Under the pieces are notes generated by a model. It searched no databases and had not been told where the DNA came from. It saw only the letters and a program-made list of their open reading frames with translations. A DNA stretch of 64,000 nucleotides, from the NCBI GenBank assembly GCA_029261035.1, contig JAJDCD010000023.1:566565-630564 (forward strand), read 5' to 3'. Numbering within the stretch: position 1 is the first letter of the stretch; every line of letters begins with the position of its first letter. Positions 54,070-60,496 of this stretch are shown one piece after another. Made by a program: the position numbers and the translations under genes. Source of the stretch: Candidatus Omnitrophota bacterium (GTDB lineage: Bacteria > Omnitrophota > Omnitrophia > Omnitrophales > JACROU01).

Positions 54070-54771
54070 TCAATGCTGAGGTTGTTTGGTTATTTGTTTT
54101 ACGAGTTTTCCCTCTTTTAATTTGTATTTTTCATCCGCACGTTCAATGAAGGCCTCGTCATGAGTAACTACAAGAATAGTCATCTTTTCTTTTTCTTTTA
54201 ACTCTGAAAAAATTTCAATCATTTTATCTCGATTTTTTAAATCTAGATTACCACTAGGTTCGTCTGCCAACAGAATGGAAGGTCGATTCATAAGAGCGCG
54301 TGCAATAGCGGCTCTTTGTATTTCTCCACCTGAAACTTGATGAGGAAGTCGATGGGCCTCTTTGTTGAGTCCAACGGCTTCGATGCAGTTTTCTACTCTT
54401 TCCTTCAGTATTTTATTTTTCATTCCTTGAAGTTGTCCAGGAATAGCAATGTTGTCTTTGATTGTTAATGTAGGTAAAAGGTTGAAAAACTGAAAGACAA
54501 TCCCAACATGATTAAGTCGATATTGAGCCAGCTCCTCAGAAGATTTAGAATGAATTTTTTCGTCCTGAACATAAATTTCACCCGCATCAGGATGCTCTAG
54601 GCCTGCAATTAAATGCAGGAAAGTGCTTTTGCCGGATCCGCTCCGTCCATATATGACGTTAAAAGTCCCTTGGGACTGTTCGTATTCGGTCTCTTTTAAT
54701 ACCTGGGTTTGGTTGGGGGGGTGCCCATAACTTTTATTAATGTATTTTGCTTGAATCATGAGTGTAGACAT
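54070..54771 (-). CDS. ABC transporter ATP-binding protein (LolD/MacB type)
   Basis: Protein of 233 residues. Walker A YGRSGSGKSTFLHLIAGLEHP, Q-loop, signature VSGGEIQRAAIARALMN, Walker B ILLADEPSGNLD and VVTHDEAF are intact. The SGNLD and short length place it in the LolD/MacB/FtsE group that partners FtsX-like permeases. It energises the permease encoded next. The start could also be ATG at 54759. The divergent gap of 396 bases up to 55168 holds the hairpin element and two more palindromes. Confidence 0.88.
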   Translation of the reverse strand: MSTLMIQAKYINKSYGHPPNQTQVLKETEYEQSQGTFNVIYGRSGSGKSTFLHLIAGLEHPDAGEIYVQDEKIHSKSSEELAQYRLNHVGIVFQFFNLLPTLTIKDNIAIPGQLQGMKNKILKERVENCIEAVGLNKEAHRLPHQVSGGEIQRAAIARALMNRPSILLADEPSGNLDLKNRDKMIEIFSELKEKEKMTILVVTHDEAFIERADEKYKLKEGKLVKQITKQPQH

Positions 54772-54853
54772 AAGCTGATTATATATCAGCAGTAAAGCTG
54801 GGATAGTTAAATAGGGGTATTTGAGGTATGATATTTGTTCTTTAGATGGGGTG

Positions 54854-55001
54854 GAGCCACGGGATAGTTATACGGCGTTCAGACAGCACAAAAGTAAAGA
54901 GCACTTTTGTGAACTCGCGGCGGAGAACTATCCCGTGGCTCTTCTATAGATAATGTTTTTGGGAGGTTGGCAAAAGAAGGGCATCGAGCCCTTATTTTGC
55001 C
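54854..55001 (+). ncRNA. Bipartite hairpin element copy 2 (putative structured RNA)
   Basis: An outer 16-bp perfect stem (54854-54869 with 54926-54941) encloses the constant CGGCGTTCAGACA (54873-54885), an inner 9-bp stem CACAAAAGT / ACTTTTGTG (54887-54911), and the constant AACTCGCGGCGGAGAA (54912-54927). After 27 bases a second hairpin follows (54969-55001): GGCAAAA-G-AAGGGC, loop ATCGA, GCCCTT-A-TTTTGCC. Constant parts match copy 1 at 41028 almost base for base, while all three stems have other sequences and remain paired. It lies between the divergent ABC ATPase and RlmD-like genes, oriented like copy 1 on the plus strand. Confidence 0.5.
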
Positions 55002-55014
55002 ATGGGAATAAGGA

Positions 55015-55042
55015 GTTTCGTTATAGGTCTAAATAACGAAAC
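55015..55042. repeat. Inverted repeat GTTTCGTTAT
   Basis: Perfect 10-bp arms GTTTCGTTAT / ATAACGAAAC with an 8-base loop. It stands between the hairpin element and the RlmD-like gene. No T run follows; it could be a regulator site or a further hairpin. Confidence 0.4.
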
Positions 55043-55132
55043 GTTTAATTGTTTACAGGGGTTTATGGGGTTGGAGAGATGAAGTCGTTTGGGTGTATCT
55101 CTGGTTTGGTTTAGGATTTAGATAGGATTGGT

Positions 55133-55152
55133 ATCGTCACATGTGTGACGAT
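55133..55152. promoter_or_regulatory. Operator-like palindrome upstream of RlmD-like gene
   Basis: ATCGTCACA and TGTGACGAT form a perfect 9-bp inverted repeat with a 2-base spacer, 15 bases before the ATG at 55168 and just before its AAGGGG site. It resembles a dimeric regulator site such as CRP/FNR-like (TGTGA cores) or a small hairpin affecting translation. Confidence 0.4.
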
Positions 55153-55167
55153 GGGTATAAGGGGTAG

Positions 55168-56256
55168 ATGACAATGAGTGAATTAGAGCTTTTTCCTGAA
55201 GTTGCACCGTCTGAGTTTGAACGTGTAGAACCTCTCTGCCCAGTTTTTGGAGAGTGTGGAGGTTGCTCTTATCAGGATATTCGTTATGAGGACGAGTTGG
55301 TTATTAAAGAAAAAGCGTTAAAAGAATTATTGTCTTCTGAGTGTGGAATTGGAGACAGTTGTTTTGATCCGATTGTAGCTTCACCAAAGGAATATCATTA
55401 CCGTCATCGTTTGGATATATCCTTTCGAAAAACGAAAGATGGACAGTTTTTGCTAGGGTTTAAACCCCCTAAACGGAAAAGAACAGTTGAAGTAGACTCC
55501 TGCGTGATTGGAAGAGAAGAGATTTCTGATTTCATTCCAGAATTAAGAAAACAAGCGATTGAAAAACGACCAGAGAAATATCGTATTGCTAATTTGGTTC
55601 TTAGAACAGGGGATGATGGCCGGGTTTTGTGGGGCGGTATGGGGCGTCGATCTTTAGAGCTAGAACCTAAAGATTATTTTTGGACAGAGGTAGAAGGAAA
55701 AAAGATTTACTATTCCTTAGATACTTTTTTTCAAGCGAACCTAGAAATCTTGCCTCAAGTGATGGAACGTATTCGTCAATTAAACATTTTGGATGATGAA
55801 ACCGTATTTTTTGATTTGTATTCGGGGGTAGGTCTTTTTGGGTTTTGTTTGGTGGACTGCGTTAAGCACGTTGTGATGATTGAGGAGAGTGCCACTTCTG
55901 TTAGGGTAGCTAGATATAACCTGGCTGAATTCAAAAATAAGGCAAAAATTGATATTTATGAAGAAAAAGTCGAATCGATCCTTAGTTCTCTTGTAAAGCA
56001 ATTTGACAATCAGAAGAAGATTGCTATGATAGATCCCCCTCGAAAAGGAGTGCATCCATTGACTCTAGAGGCTCTAGTTCAGACCAAGAGTTTGGAAGCG
56101 GTGCTTTATTTATCGTGTAATCCAGTGTCTTTGGCGCGGGATTTAAAGTTGATGTGTGCCGGTGGTTGGAAAATTGAAAAAGTGATTCCTTTTGATTTTT
56201 TTCCTAAAACAGCCCATTTAGAAACGCTTTGTTTATTGAGGCCGATTAAAGAATGA
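55168..56256 (+). CDS. 23S rRNA/tRNA uracil-5-methyltransferase (TrmA/RlmD family)
   Basis: Protein of 362 residues. The N terminus carries CPVFGECGGCSYQDIRY, the C-x5-C-x2-C of the 4Fe-4S cluster, with the fourth Cys in VDSCVIG. The SAM region is FDLYSGVGLFGF, and IDPPRKGVHPLTLEAL plus LYLSCNPVSLARDL hold the catalytic Cys. It makes m5U in RNA. No N-terminal TRAM domain is visible, so it is nearer RlmC-type in size; the exact RNA site cannot be assigned. The trmB start overlaps its stop by four bases (ATGA). Confidence 0.85.
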   Translation: MTMSELELFPEVAPSEFERVEPLCPVFGECGGCSYQDIRYEDELVIKEKALKELLSSECGIGDSCFDPIVASPKEYHYRHRLDISFRKTKDGQFLLGFKPPKRKRTVEVDSCVIGREEISDFIPELRKQAIEKRPEKYRIANLVLRTGDDGRVLWGGMGRRSLELEPKDYFWTEVEGKKIYYSLDTFFQANLEILPQVMERIRQLNILDDETVFFDLYSGVGLFGFCLVDCVKHVVMIEESATSVRVARYNLAEFKNKAKIDIYEEKVESILSSLVKQFDNQKKIAMIDPPRKGVHPLTLEALVQTKSLEAVLYLSCNPVSLARDLKLMCAGGWKIEKVIPFDFFPKTAHLETLCLLRPIKE

Positions 56257-56876
56257 TTACGGATTCAGAAAAAAAAGTAAAATATGTTGCCAGAGATTTT
56301 AGCTTAGATGTAGAAACTCCACTGTCTTTTGAAGCTCAATTTGGAAACCAAAACCCTGTAGAGTTAGAACTTGGGTGTGGAAAAGGTAGGCTTTTACTTA
56401 ATAGAGCAGAGAGCAATCCTGAAATAAATTTTTTAGCAATTGATCTTGGGAGTCCATGGTTAAAAAAAGGACAGAAGTCTGCTGAAAGAAGAGAGTTGAA
56501 AAATATTCTTTTTTTTAAAGCAGAGGCTCATTACTTTCTAAAAGATTGTTTGTTACCTGAATCGATTCAAGTGATTCATGTTAATTTTCCAGACCCATGG
56601 CCAAAGAAAAAACATCACAAACGCCGTTTTGTGAATTCACAGTTTTTTCAATTGGTAAAACGCACTTTGGTTCCTGGGGGTTTGTTGGAAATTGCGACAG
56701 ACCATGATGGCTATTATGAATATATGTTGGAGCACTTAGTTCTATCGGAAACAGATTGGTCTGAAAAAAAAGAACAGTTGAACAAACGGTTTTTAGAAGA
56801 AGGCCAAAAGACGAATTATGAAGTTAAGTTTGAGATTAAGGGCAAAGATCGACATTATATGGAATTGAAAAAATAG
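56253..56876 (+). CDS. trmB: tRNA (guanine-N7-)-methyltransferase
   Basis: Protein of 207 residues. SAM motif VELELGCGKGRLLLNRA, then FLAIDLGSPWLKKGQKS and the TrmB hallmark VHVNFPDPWPKKKHHKRRFV are present, with TNYEVKFEIKGKDRHYMEL at the C terminus. It methylates G46 of tRNA in the cytoplasm. It is coupled to the RlmD-like gene by an ATGA overlap, forming an RNA-modification pair. Its TAG stop is the first triplet of repeat family B copy 3. Confidence 0.93.
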   Translation: MITDSEKKVKYVARDFSLDVETPLSFEAQFGNQNPVELELGCGKGRLLLNRAESNPEINFLAIDLGSPWLKKGQKSAERRELKNILFFKAEAHYFLKDCLLPESIQVIHVNFPDPWPKKKHHKRRFVNSQFFQLVKRTLVPGGLLEIATDHDGYYEYMLEHLVLSETDWSEKKEQLNKRFLEEGQKTNYEVKFEIKGKDRHYMELKK

Positions 56877-56996
56877 CGTAGAGCGTTTAGCGTAGAGCGG
56901 ATAGTTTTCTTTCTGCCTTTATTTCCCTCTCCCTGATAGGGAGAGGGTAGGGTGAGGGTTAGATCCTCTACGCTAAACGCTATTCGCTCCACGCTA
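56874..56996. repeat. AGCG/CCCTCTCCCT composite repeat, family B copy 3 (complete)
   Basis: Complete copy with left arm TAGCGTAGAGCGTTTAGCG plus TAGAGCGGATAG (56874-56904), central 10-bp hairpin CCCTCTCCCT / AGGGAGAGGG (56925-56947), and inverted right arm ending ATTCGCTCCACGCTA at 56996. The first three bases are the trmB stop codon. Partial or diverged relatives occur at 43637 and 44599. Confidence 0.75.
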
Positions 56997-57014
56997 GTAA
57001 ACAAGGAGATCGTC

Positions 57015-57485
57015 ATGGCAAAATTACAAGAAGGAGTGAAAGCTCCAGAATTTAAATTACCTTCAAGTGAAGGAAAAGAAATTTCGCTAAAAAGCTTTAA
57101 AGGCAAAAAAAGAGTTGTCTTGTATTTTTACCCTAAAGACAATACTCCAGGGTGTACGGTACAGGCATGTGGTTTCAGAGATAAAATAAAACCCATAGAA
57201 AAACTAGACGCCGTTATTTTAGGGGTTAGCCCAGATGATTTAGAGAAACATGAAAAGTTTATCAATAAATTCGACCTTCCATTTACTCTTCTCAGTGATG
57301 AAGAAAAGGGAATGTTGAAAGATTATGGTGTTTGGGTAAAGAAGAACATGTATGGTAAAGAGTATATGGGTGTTGCCCGAACTACATTTATCATTGGCAA
57401 AGACGGAAAAATCGAAAAGATCTACGAAAAAGTAAAGCCCGAAGGCCACAACGAAGAAGTTATAGATTTCTTAAAGAATAATTAA
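57015..57485 (+). CDS. bcp: Peroxiredoxin, BCP/PrxQ type
   Basis: Protein of 156 residues from ATG 57015, which has AAGGAG before it; the open frame extends back to 56952 through repeat sequence. Peroxidatic Cys47 and resolving Cys52 lie in KDNTPGCTVQACGFRD, the C-x4-C pattern of PrxQ/BCP. It reduces hydroperoxides using thioredoxin, in the cytoplasm. Together with AhpC and SodC it points to oxygen defence. Confidence 0.93.
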   Translation: MAKLQEGVKAPEFKLPSSEGKEISLKSFKGKKRVVLYFYPKDNTPGCTVQACGFRDKIKPIEKLDAVILGVSPDDLEKHEKFINKFDLPFTLLSDEEKGMLKDYGVWVKKNMYGKEYMGVARTTFIIGKDGKIEKIYEKVKPEGHNEEVIDFLKNN

Positions 57486-57490
57486 AAGGC

Positions 57491-57595
57491 ATGTCATCCT
57501 GAGTGTGGAGTGCCTGCCCGCCATCTTGTTGGGCGGGAAGGATCTATGACCAAAGATTCTTCGACCACTTGACCTAATATTTCAGAATGACAGAT
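57491..57595. repeat. REP-like repeat, family D, with GCCTGCCCGCC insert
   Basis: ATGTCATCCTGAG on the left and TTTCAGAATGACAG on the right bound the unit. The centre contains a hairpin GCCTGCCCGCC-ATCTTGTT-GGGCGGG (57512-57537) and GGATCTATGACCAAAGATTC, the latter shared with the copy at 59491. The hairpin part recurs inside the giant gene at 62698. It lies between bcp and pdxH. Confidence 0.75.
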
Positions 57596-57619
57596 GGTGT
57601 TGATAAACCAAGGAACTCC

Positions 57620-58228
57620 ATGCAACCGTTAAACGAAAAAACAGTCTTAAAAAATCCTTTCAAGCAATTTGAATTCTGGTTTGAAGAGGCGAAGCAAGTT
57701 TTAGAGAGAGATAATCCAGATTCCGCCTGTCTCTCGACAGTCAATGCCAATGGAGAGCCGGACGGACGTATTGTTTTAATTAAAGAATATGATGAACGTG
57801 GATTTGTTTTTTATACGAATATAGAATCTGTAAAAGGAATGTCTTTATTGGCAACAAAGAAAGCATCTCTTACATTACATTGGGACGAGTTGCATCGACA
57901 AATTCGTATTCGAGGGAATGTCGAGTTGGTTACGGATAAAGAAGCGGATGCTTATTTTAATTCCAGGCCTCGTGGCAGTCAGTTAGGCGCTTGGGCTTCT
58001 AGGCAAAGTTCTACATTAGAATCTAGAGAAGTGATGGAACAAGAGTTTGAACAGGTTAGTAAGAAATATGAGGGGAAAGAAATACCACGACCTACTTTTT
58101 GGTCTGGTTTTCGAGTTGAGCCTCAACAGATTGAGTTTTGGCAACAAGGAGATGATCGGATGCACGACCGATTGCTTTTTACAAAGGATGAAGTGTTGGG
58201 TTGGAAGATAGATCGTCTATATCCGTAA
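57620..58228 (+). CDS. pdxH: Pyridoxamine 5'-phosphate oxidase
   Basis: Protein of 202 residues from ATG 57620, with AAGGAA before it; an in-frame ATG at 57587 belongs to the end of the repeat. NPFKQFEFWFEEAKQ, DGRIVLIKEYDERGFVFYTN, RQIRIRGNVELV, RGSQLGAWASRQSS and the C-terminal FWQQGDDRMHDR match PdxH closely. It oxidises pyridoxine or pyridoxamine 5'-phosphate to pyridoxal phosphate with FMN and oxygen. PLP would serve SerC encoded next; the oxygen need fits an at least microaerobic lifestyle. Confidence 0.92.
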   Translation: MQPLNEKTVLKNPFKQFEFWFEEAKQVLERDNPDSACLSTVNANGEPDGRIVLIKEYDERGFVFYTNIESVKGMSLLATKKASLTLHWDELHRQIRIRGNVELVTDKEADAYFNSRPRGSQLGAWASRQSSTLESREVMEQEFEQVSKKYEGKEIPRPTFWSGFRVEPQQIEFWQQGDDRMHDRLLFTKDEVLGWKIDRLYP

Positions 58229-58245
58229 GAAACGGCTTTTAGTCC

Positions 58246-58340
58246 TTAGCTTTTGGCTTTTAGCAAAAGAAATAATTTTGTCATCCTGAGCAGAGCGAAG
58301 GATCTTTTTAAATAAAAGCTAATAGCCAAAAGCTAAAAGC
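58246..58340. repeat. Nested repeat: AGCTTTTGGC inverted arms around a family D fragment
   Basis: Arm TTAGCTTTTGGCTTTTAGC (58246-58264) and its near complement GCTAATAGCCAAAAGCTAA (58318-58336) enclose TTTTGTCATCCTGAGCAGAG and CGAAGGATCTTTTT (58277-58310), a half family D unit. Two repeat types are thus nested in the 150-base gap before serC. Confidence 0.65.
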
Positions 58341-58378
58341 TTGATAAAGGAAGAATTGTGAATCAAGGAGAAACCAAA

Positions 58379-59473
58379 ATGTCCGATCGTATATTTAATT
58401 TTAGTGCAGGTCCTGCAGCGCTTCCATTGCCTGTCTTAGAAAAAGCTCAAGCAGAATTATTAAATTATAATCAGACCGCTGGAATGTCGGTCATGGAAAT
58501 GAGCCACCGTTGTAAAGAGTTTGATGAGATTCTGGATCATGCTAAAAAGGGCATTAAAAAGCATTTAAATATTTCCGATGACTATGAGGTCTTGTTTTTG
58601 CAAGGCGGAGCAAGTATGCAATTTGCAATGATTCCAATGAATCTTTATATTCCTGGAAAACCGGTGGATATGATTAATACTGGAGCTTGGACTAAAAAAG
58701 CATTTAAAGAAGTGAAGAAGCTCGCAGAGTGGAATTTGGCAGCAAGTACCGAGGAAGTTAATTTTAGCCGCTTACCGCATAAGGATGAAATTAAATTGGA
58801 TTCCAATGCCTCTTATGTGCATCTCTGTTCTAACAATACGATTTTTGGAACTCAATTTAAAGAGTTTCCAAACACAGGAGATGTACCTTTGATTTGTGAT
58901 ATGTCCTCTGATATTTTTTCTCGAAAAATTGATGTGAGTCAGTTTGGGTTGATCTTTGCAGGAGCGCAAAAAAATATTGGGCCCTCTGGGTTAGCTGTCG
59001 TTATTATTCGAAAAGATTTAGCTGAACGAGCAGATGAGAGTATTCCAACTATGTTCCAGTTTCGCACACACATACAAGAAGGTTCTCGTTACAACACACC
59101 TCCAACCTTTGGTATTTATATGGTGGGGCTCGTAATGGATTGGATTGAAAGCCAAGGAGGTCTTGAGGGGTTAGAAAAGCACAATCAGAAAAAAGCAGAC
59201 ATCCTTTACCAAGCGATTAACGAAAGTGGTTTTTATTATTGTCCTGTGGACGAGCAAGACCGATCTCTTATGAATGTGGTTTTTAGAGTTCAAGGCGACA
59301 AAGAAGCCCTAGAAAAACAAATGGTACAAGAAGCAGAAAGCAAAGGGTTAAGCGGACTTAAAGGACATCGTTCTGTTGGAGGTCTTCGAGCATCCATCTA
59401 TAACGCACAACCGCTAGAAGCCGTAGAAGCCCTCGTCTCATTCATGAAAGACTTCGAAAAGAAAAACGGATAG
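58379..59473 (+). CDS. serC: Phosphoserine aminotransferase
   Basis: Protein of 364 residues from ATG 58379 with AAGGAG upstream; an earlier GTG 58358 is in frame but SerC proteins usually begin close to RIFNFSAGPAALP. AGMSVMEMSHR, FLQGGASMQFAMIPMN and the PLP lysine in FAGAQKNIGPSG are present, ending in HRSVGGLRASIYNAQP. It makes phosphoserine from 3-phosphohydroxypyruvate and glutamate in serine synthesis, and may act in PLP synthesis. It adjoins pdxH, a link seen in other bacteria. Confidence 0.95.
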   Translation: MSDRIFNFSAGPAALPLPVLEKAQAELLNYNQTAGMSVMEMSHRCKEFDEILDHAKKGIKKHLNISDDYEVLFLQGGASMQFAMIPMNLYIPGKPVDMINTGAWTKKAFKEVKKLAEWNLAASTEEVNFSRLPHKDEIKLDSNASYVHLCSNNTIFGTQFKEFPNTGDVPLICDMSSDIFSRKIDVSQFGLIFAGAQKNIGPSGLAVVIIRKDLAERADESIPTMFQFRTHIQEGSRYNTPPTFGIYMVGLVMDWIESQGGLEGLEKHNQKKADILYQAINESGFYYCPVDEQDRSLMNVVFRVQGDKEALEKQMVQEAESKGLSGLKGHRSVGGLRASIYNAQPLEAVEALVSFMKDFEKKNG

Positions 59474-59490
59474 AGGCGGCTTTTTAAAAT

Positions 59491-59568
59491 TTTGTCATCC
59501 TGAGCGTAGAGAAGGATCTATGACCAAAGGTTCTTCGGCTATTTTGTGGAGTGCCTCAGAATGACAGA
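59491..59568. repeat. REP-like repeat, family D
   Basis: TTTGTCATCCTGAGCGTAG on the left and CTCAGAATGACAG on the right; the inner GGATCTATGACCAAAGG plus TTCTTCGG closely matches the copy at 57491. It lies in the gap between serC and the HD-domain gene and may act as a terminator. Confidence 0.75.
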
Positions 59569-59604
59569 TAAATTTTTTTACTAACAGCCCAACAAAGTGA
59601 CCCC

Positions 59605-60252
59605 ATGATTCAAACATCTATTATCTCCCAAACTGAAAAATATGTCCGTTCCATTCTTGAAGATGATTTCACAGGGCACGATTGGCATCACATCGACCGT
59701 GTACGTTGTCTCGCTCTCCAGATCGCAAAAGAAGAATCTGTGGATTGTTTTGTTGTTGAATTAGCGGCGCTTCTTCATGATATAGGAGATTGGAAATTTC
59801 ATGACGGTGATGAAAACATGGGTCCGAAACTCTCAAGAGCATGGCTAGAAAAATTAGAGGTTGAAGAAAATATTATTCAGCACGTGTGCGATATCATCAG
59901 CCAACTTTCATTTAAAGGCGCAGGTGTCAAAACACCCATGACCACAAAAGAGGGAATGTGTGTTCAAGATGCCGATCGGCTGGATGCCATTGGTGCTATT
60001 GGAATCTCAAGAGCATTTGCTTATGGAGGTTATCATCATCAACCGATATACGACCCTCAAAATACACCGCAAGCCCATCAAAGTTTCGAAGAATACAAAT
60101 TAGCAAAAACAACATCCATCAATCATTTCTACGAGAAGTTGCTCCTTCTTAAAGACCTCATGAATACCGAAGCAGCCAAGCAGTTAGCTCAACCTCGCCA
60201 CGAACTCATGGAAAACTTCCTAACCCACTTTCACACAGATTGGAAACCCTAA
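59605..60252 (+). CDS. HD-domain phosphohydrolase (YpgQ-like)
   Basis: Protein of 215 residues. The HD metal site is spread over HDWHHIDRVRCLALQIA, LAALLHDIGDWKF and VQDADRLDAIGAIGISRAFAYGG, the pattern of COG1418-like predicted hydrolases such as YpgQ/YedJ, which cleave nucleotides (dNTP or related pyrophosphate bonds). It is cytoplasmic and monocistronic as far as visible. The ATG lacks a strong ribosome binding site. Substrate unknown. Confidence 0.85.
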   Translation: MIQTSIISQTEKYVRSILEDDFTGHDWHHIDRVRCLALQIAKEESVDCFVVELAALLHDIGDWKFHDGDENMGPKLSRAWLEKLEVEENIIQHVCDIISQLSFKGAGVKTPMTTKEGMCVQDADRLDAIGAIGISRAFAYGGYHHQPIYDPQNTPQAHQSFEEYKLAKTTSINHFYEKLLLLKDLMNTEAAKQLAQPRHELMENFLTHFHTDWKP

Positions 60253-60303
60253 AAGGGATTATTCTATCAAACAGCCTCAAGTTTATTTTTTACAGTCTGT
60301 TTC

Positions 60304-60333
60304 CCCGCATTTGGGCCCGGGCCCAAATGCGGG
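60304..60333. repeat. Perfect 30-bp palindrome without spacer
   Basis: CCCGCATTTGGGCCC is directly followed by its reverse complement GGGCCCAAATGCGGG. It sits 51 bases after the HD-domain gene in otherwise AT-rich DNA. It may form a cruciform or terminate transcription from the left, though no T run follows. Confidence 0.8.
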
Positions 60334-60408
60334 AGCTGATTCGGTATTATTTTAATAATATTTTTCTTAAAGCTATTAATATAAATAAGTTACAAATTTT
60401 TTTCACAT

Positions 60409-60437
60409 TTGTCGCGTCTCACCTTCTATGTTATCCT
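60409..60437 (+). promoter_or_regulatory. Candidate promoter of the giant secreted protein gene
   Basis: TTGTCG (60409-60414), 17 bases, then TGT+TATCCT (extended -10, 60432-60437). A transcript from about 60444 would have a leader of some 53 bases with GAGGGG six bases before ATG 60497. Confidence 0.45.
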
Positions 60438-60496
60438 TCTAATAAGCAATAGATCTTATTAAAAGGTTTTATTTGAGTGTCTCTGAGGGGAACAAC

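Noticed and set aside
56952-57014. Upstream extension of bcp
   Set aside because: It is translated repeat B arm; AAGGAG stands before ATG 57015.
60240-60452. Open frame of 70 codons between the HD gene and the giant gene
   Set aside because: It overlaps the HD gene end, runs through the perfect palindrome, has no ribosome binding site and encodes nothing recognisable.
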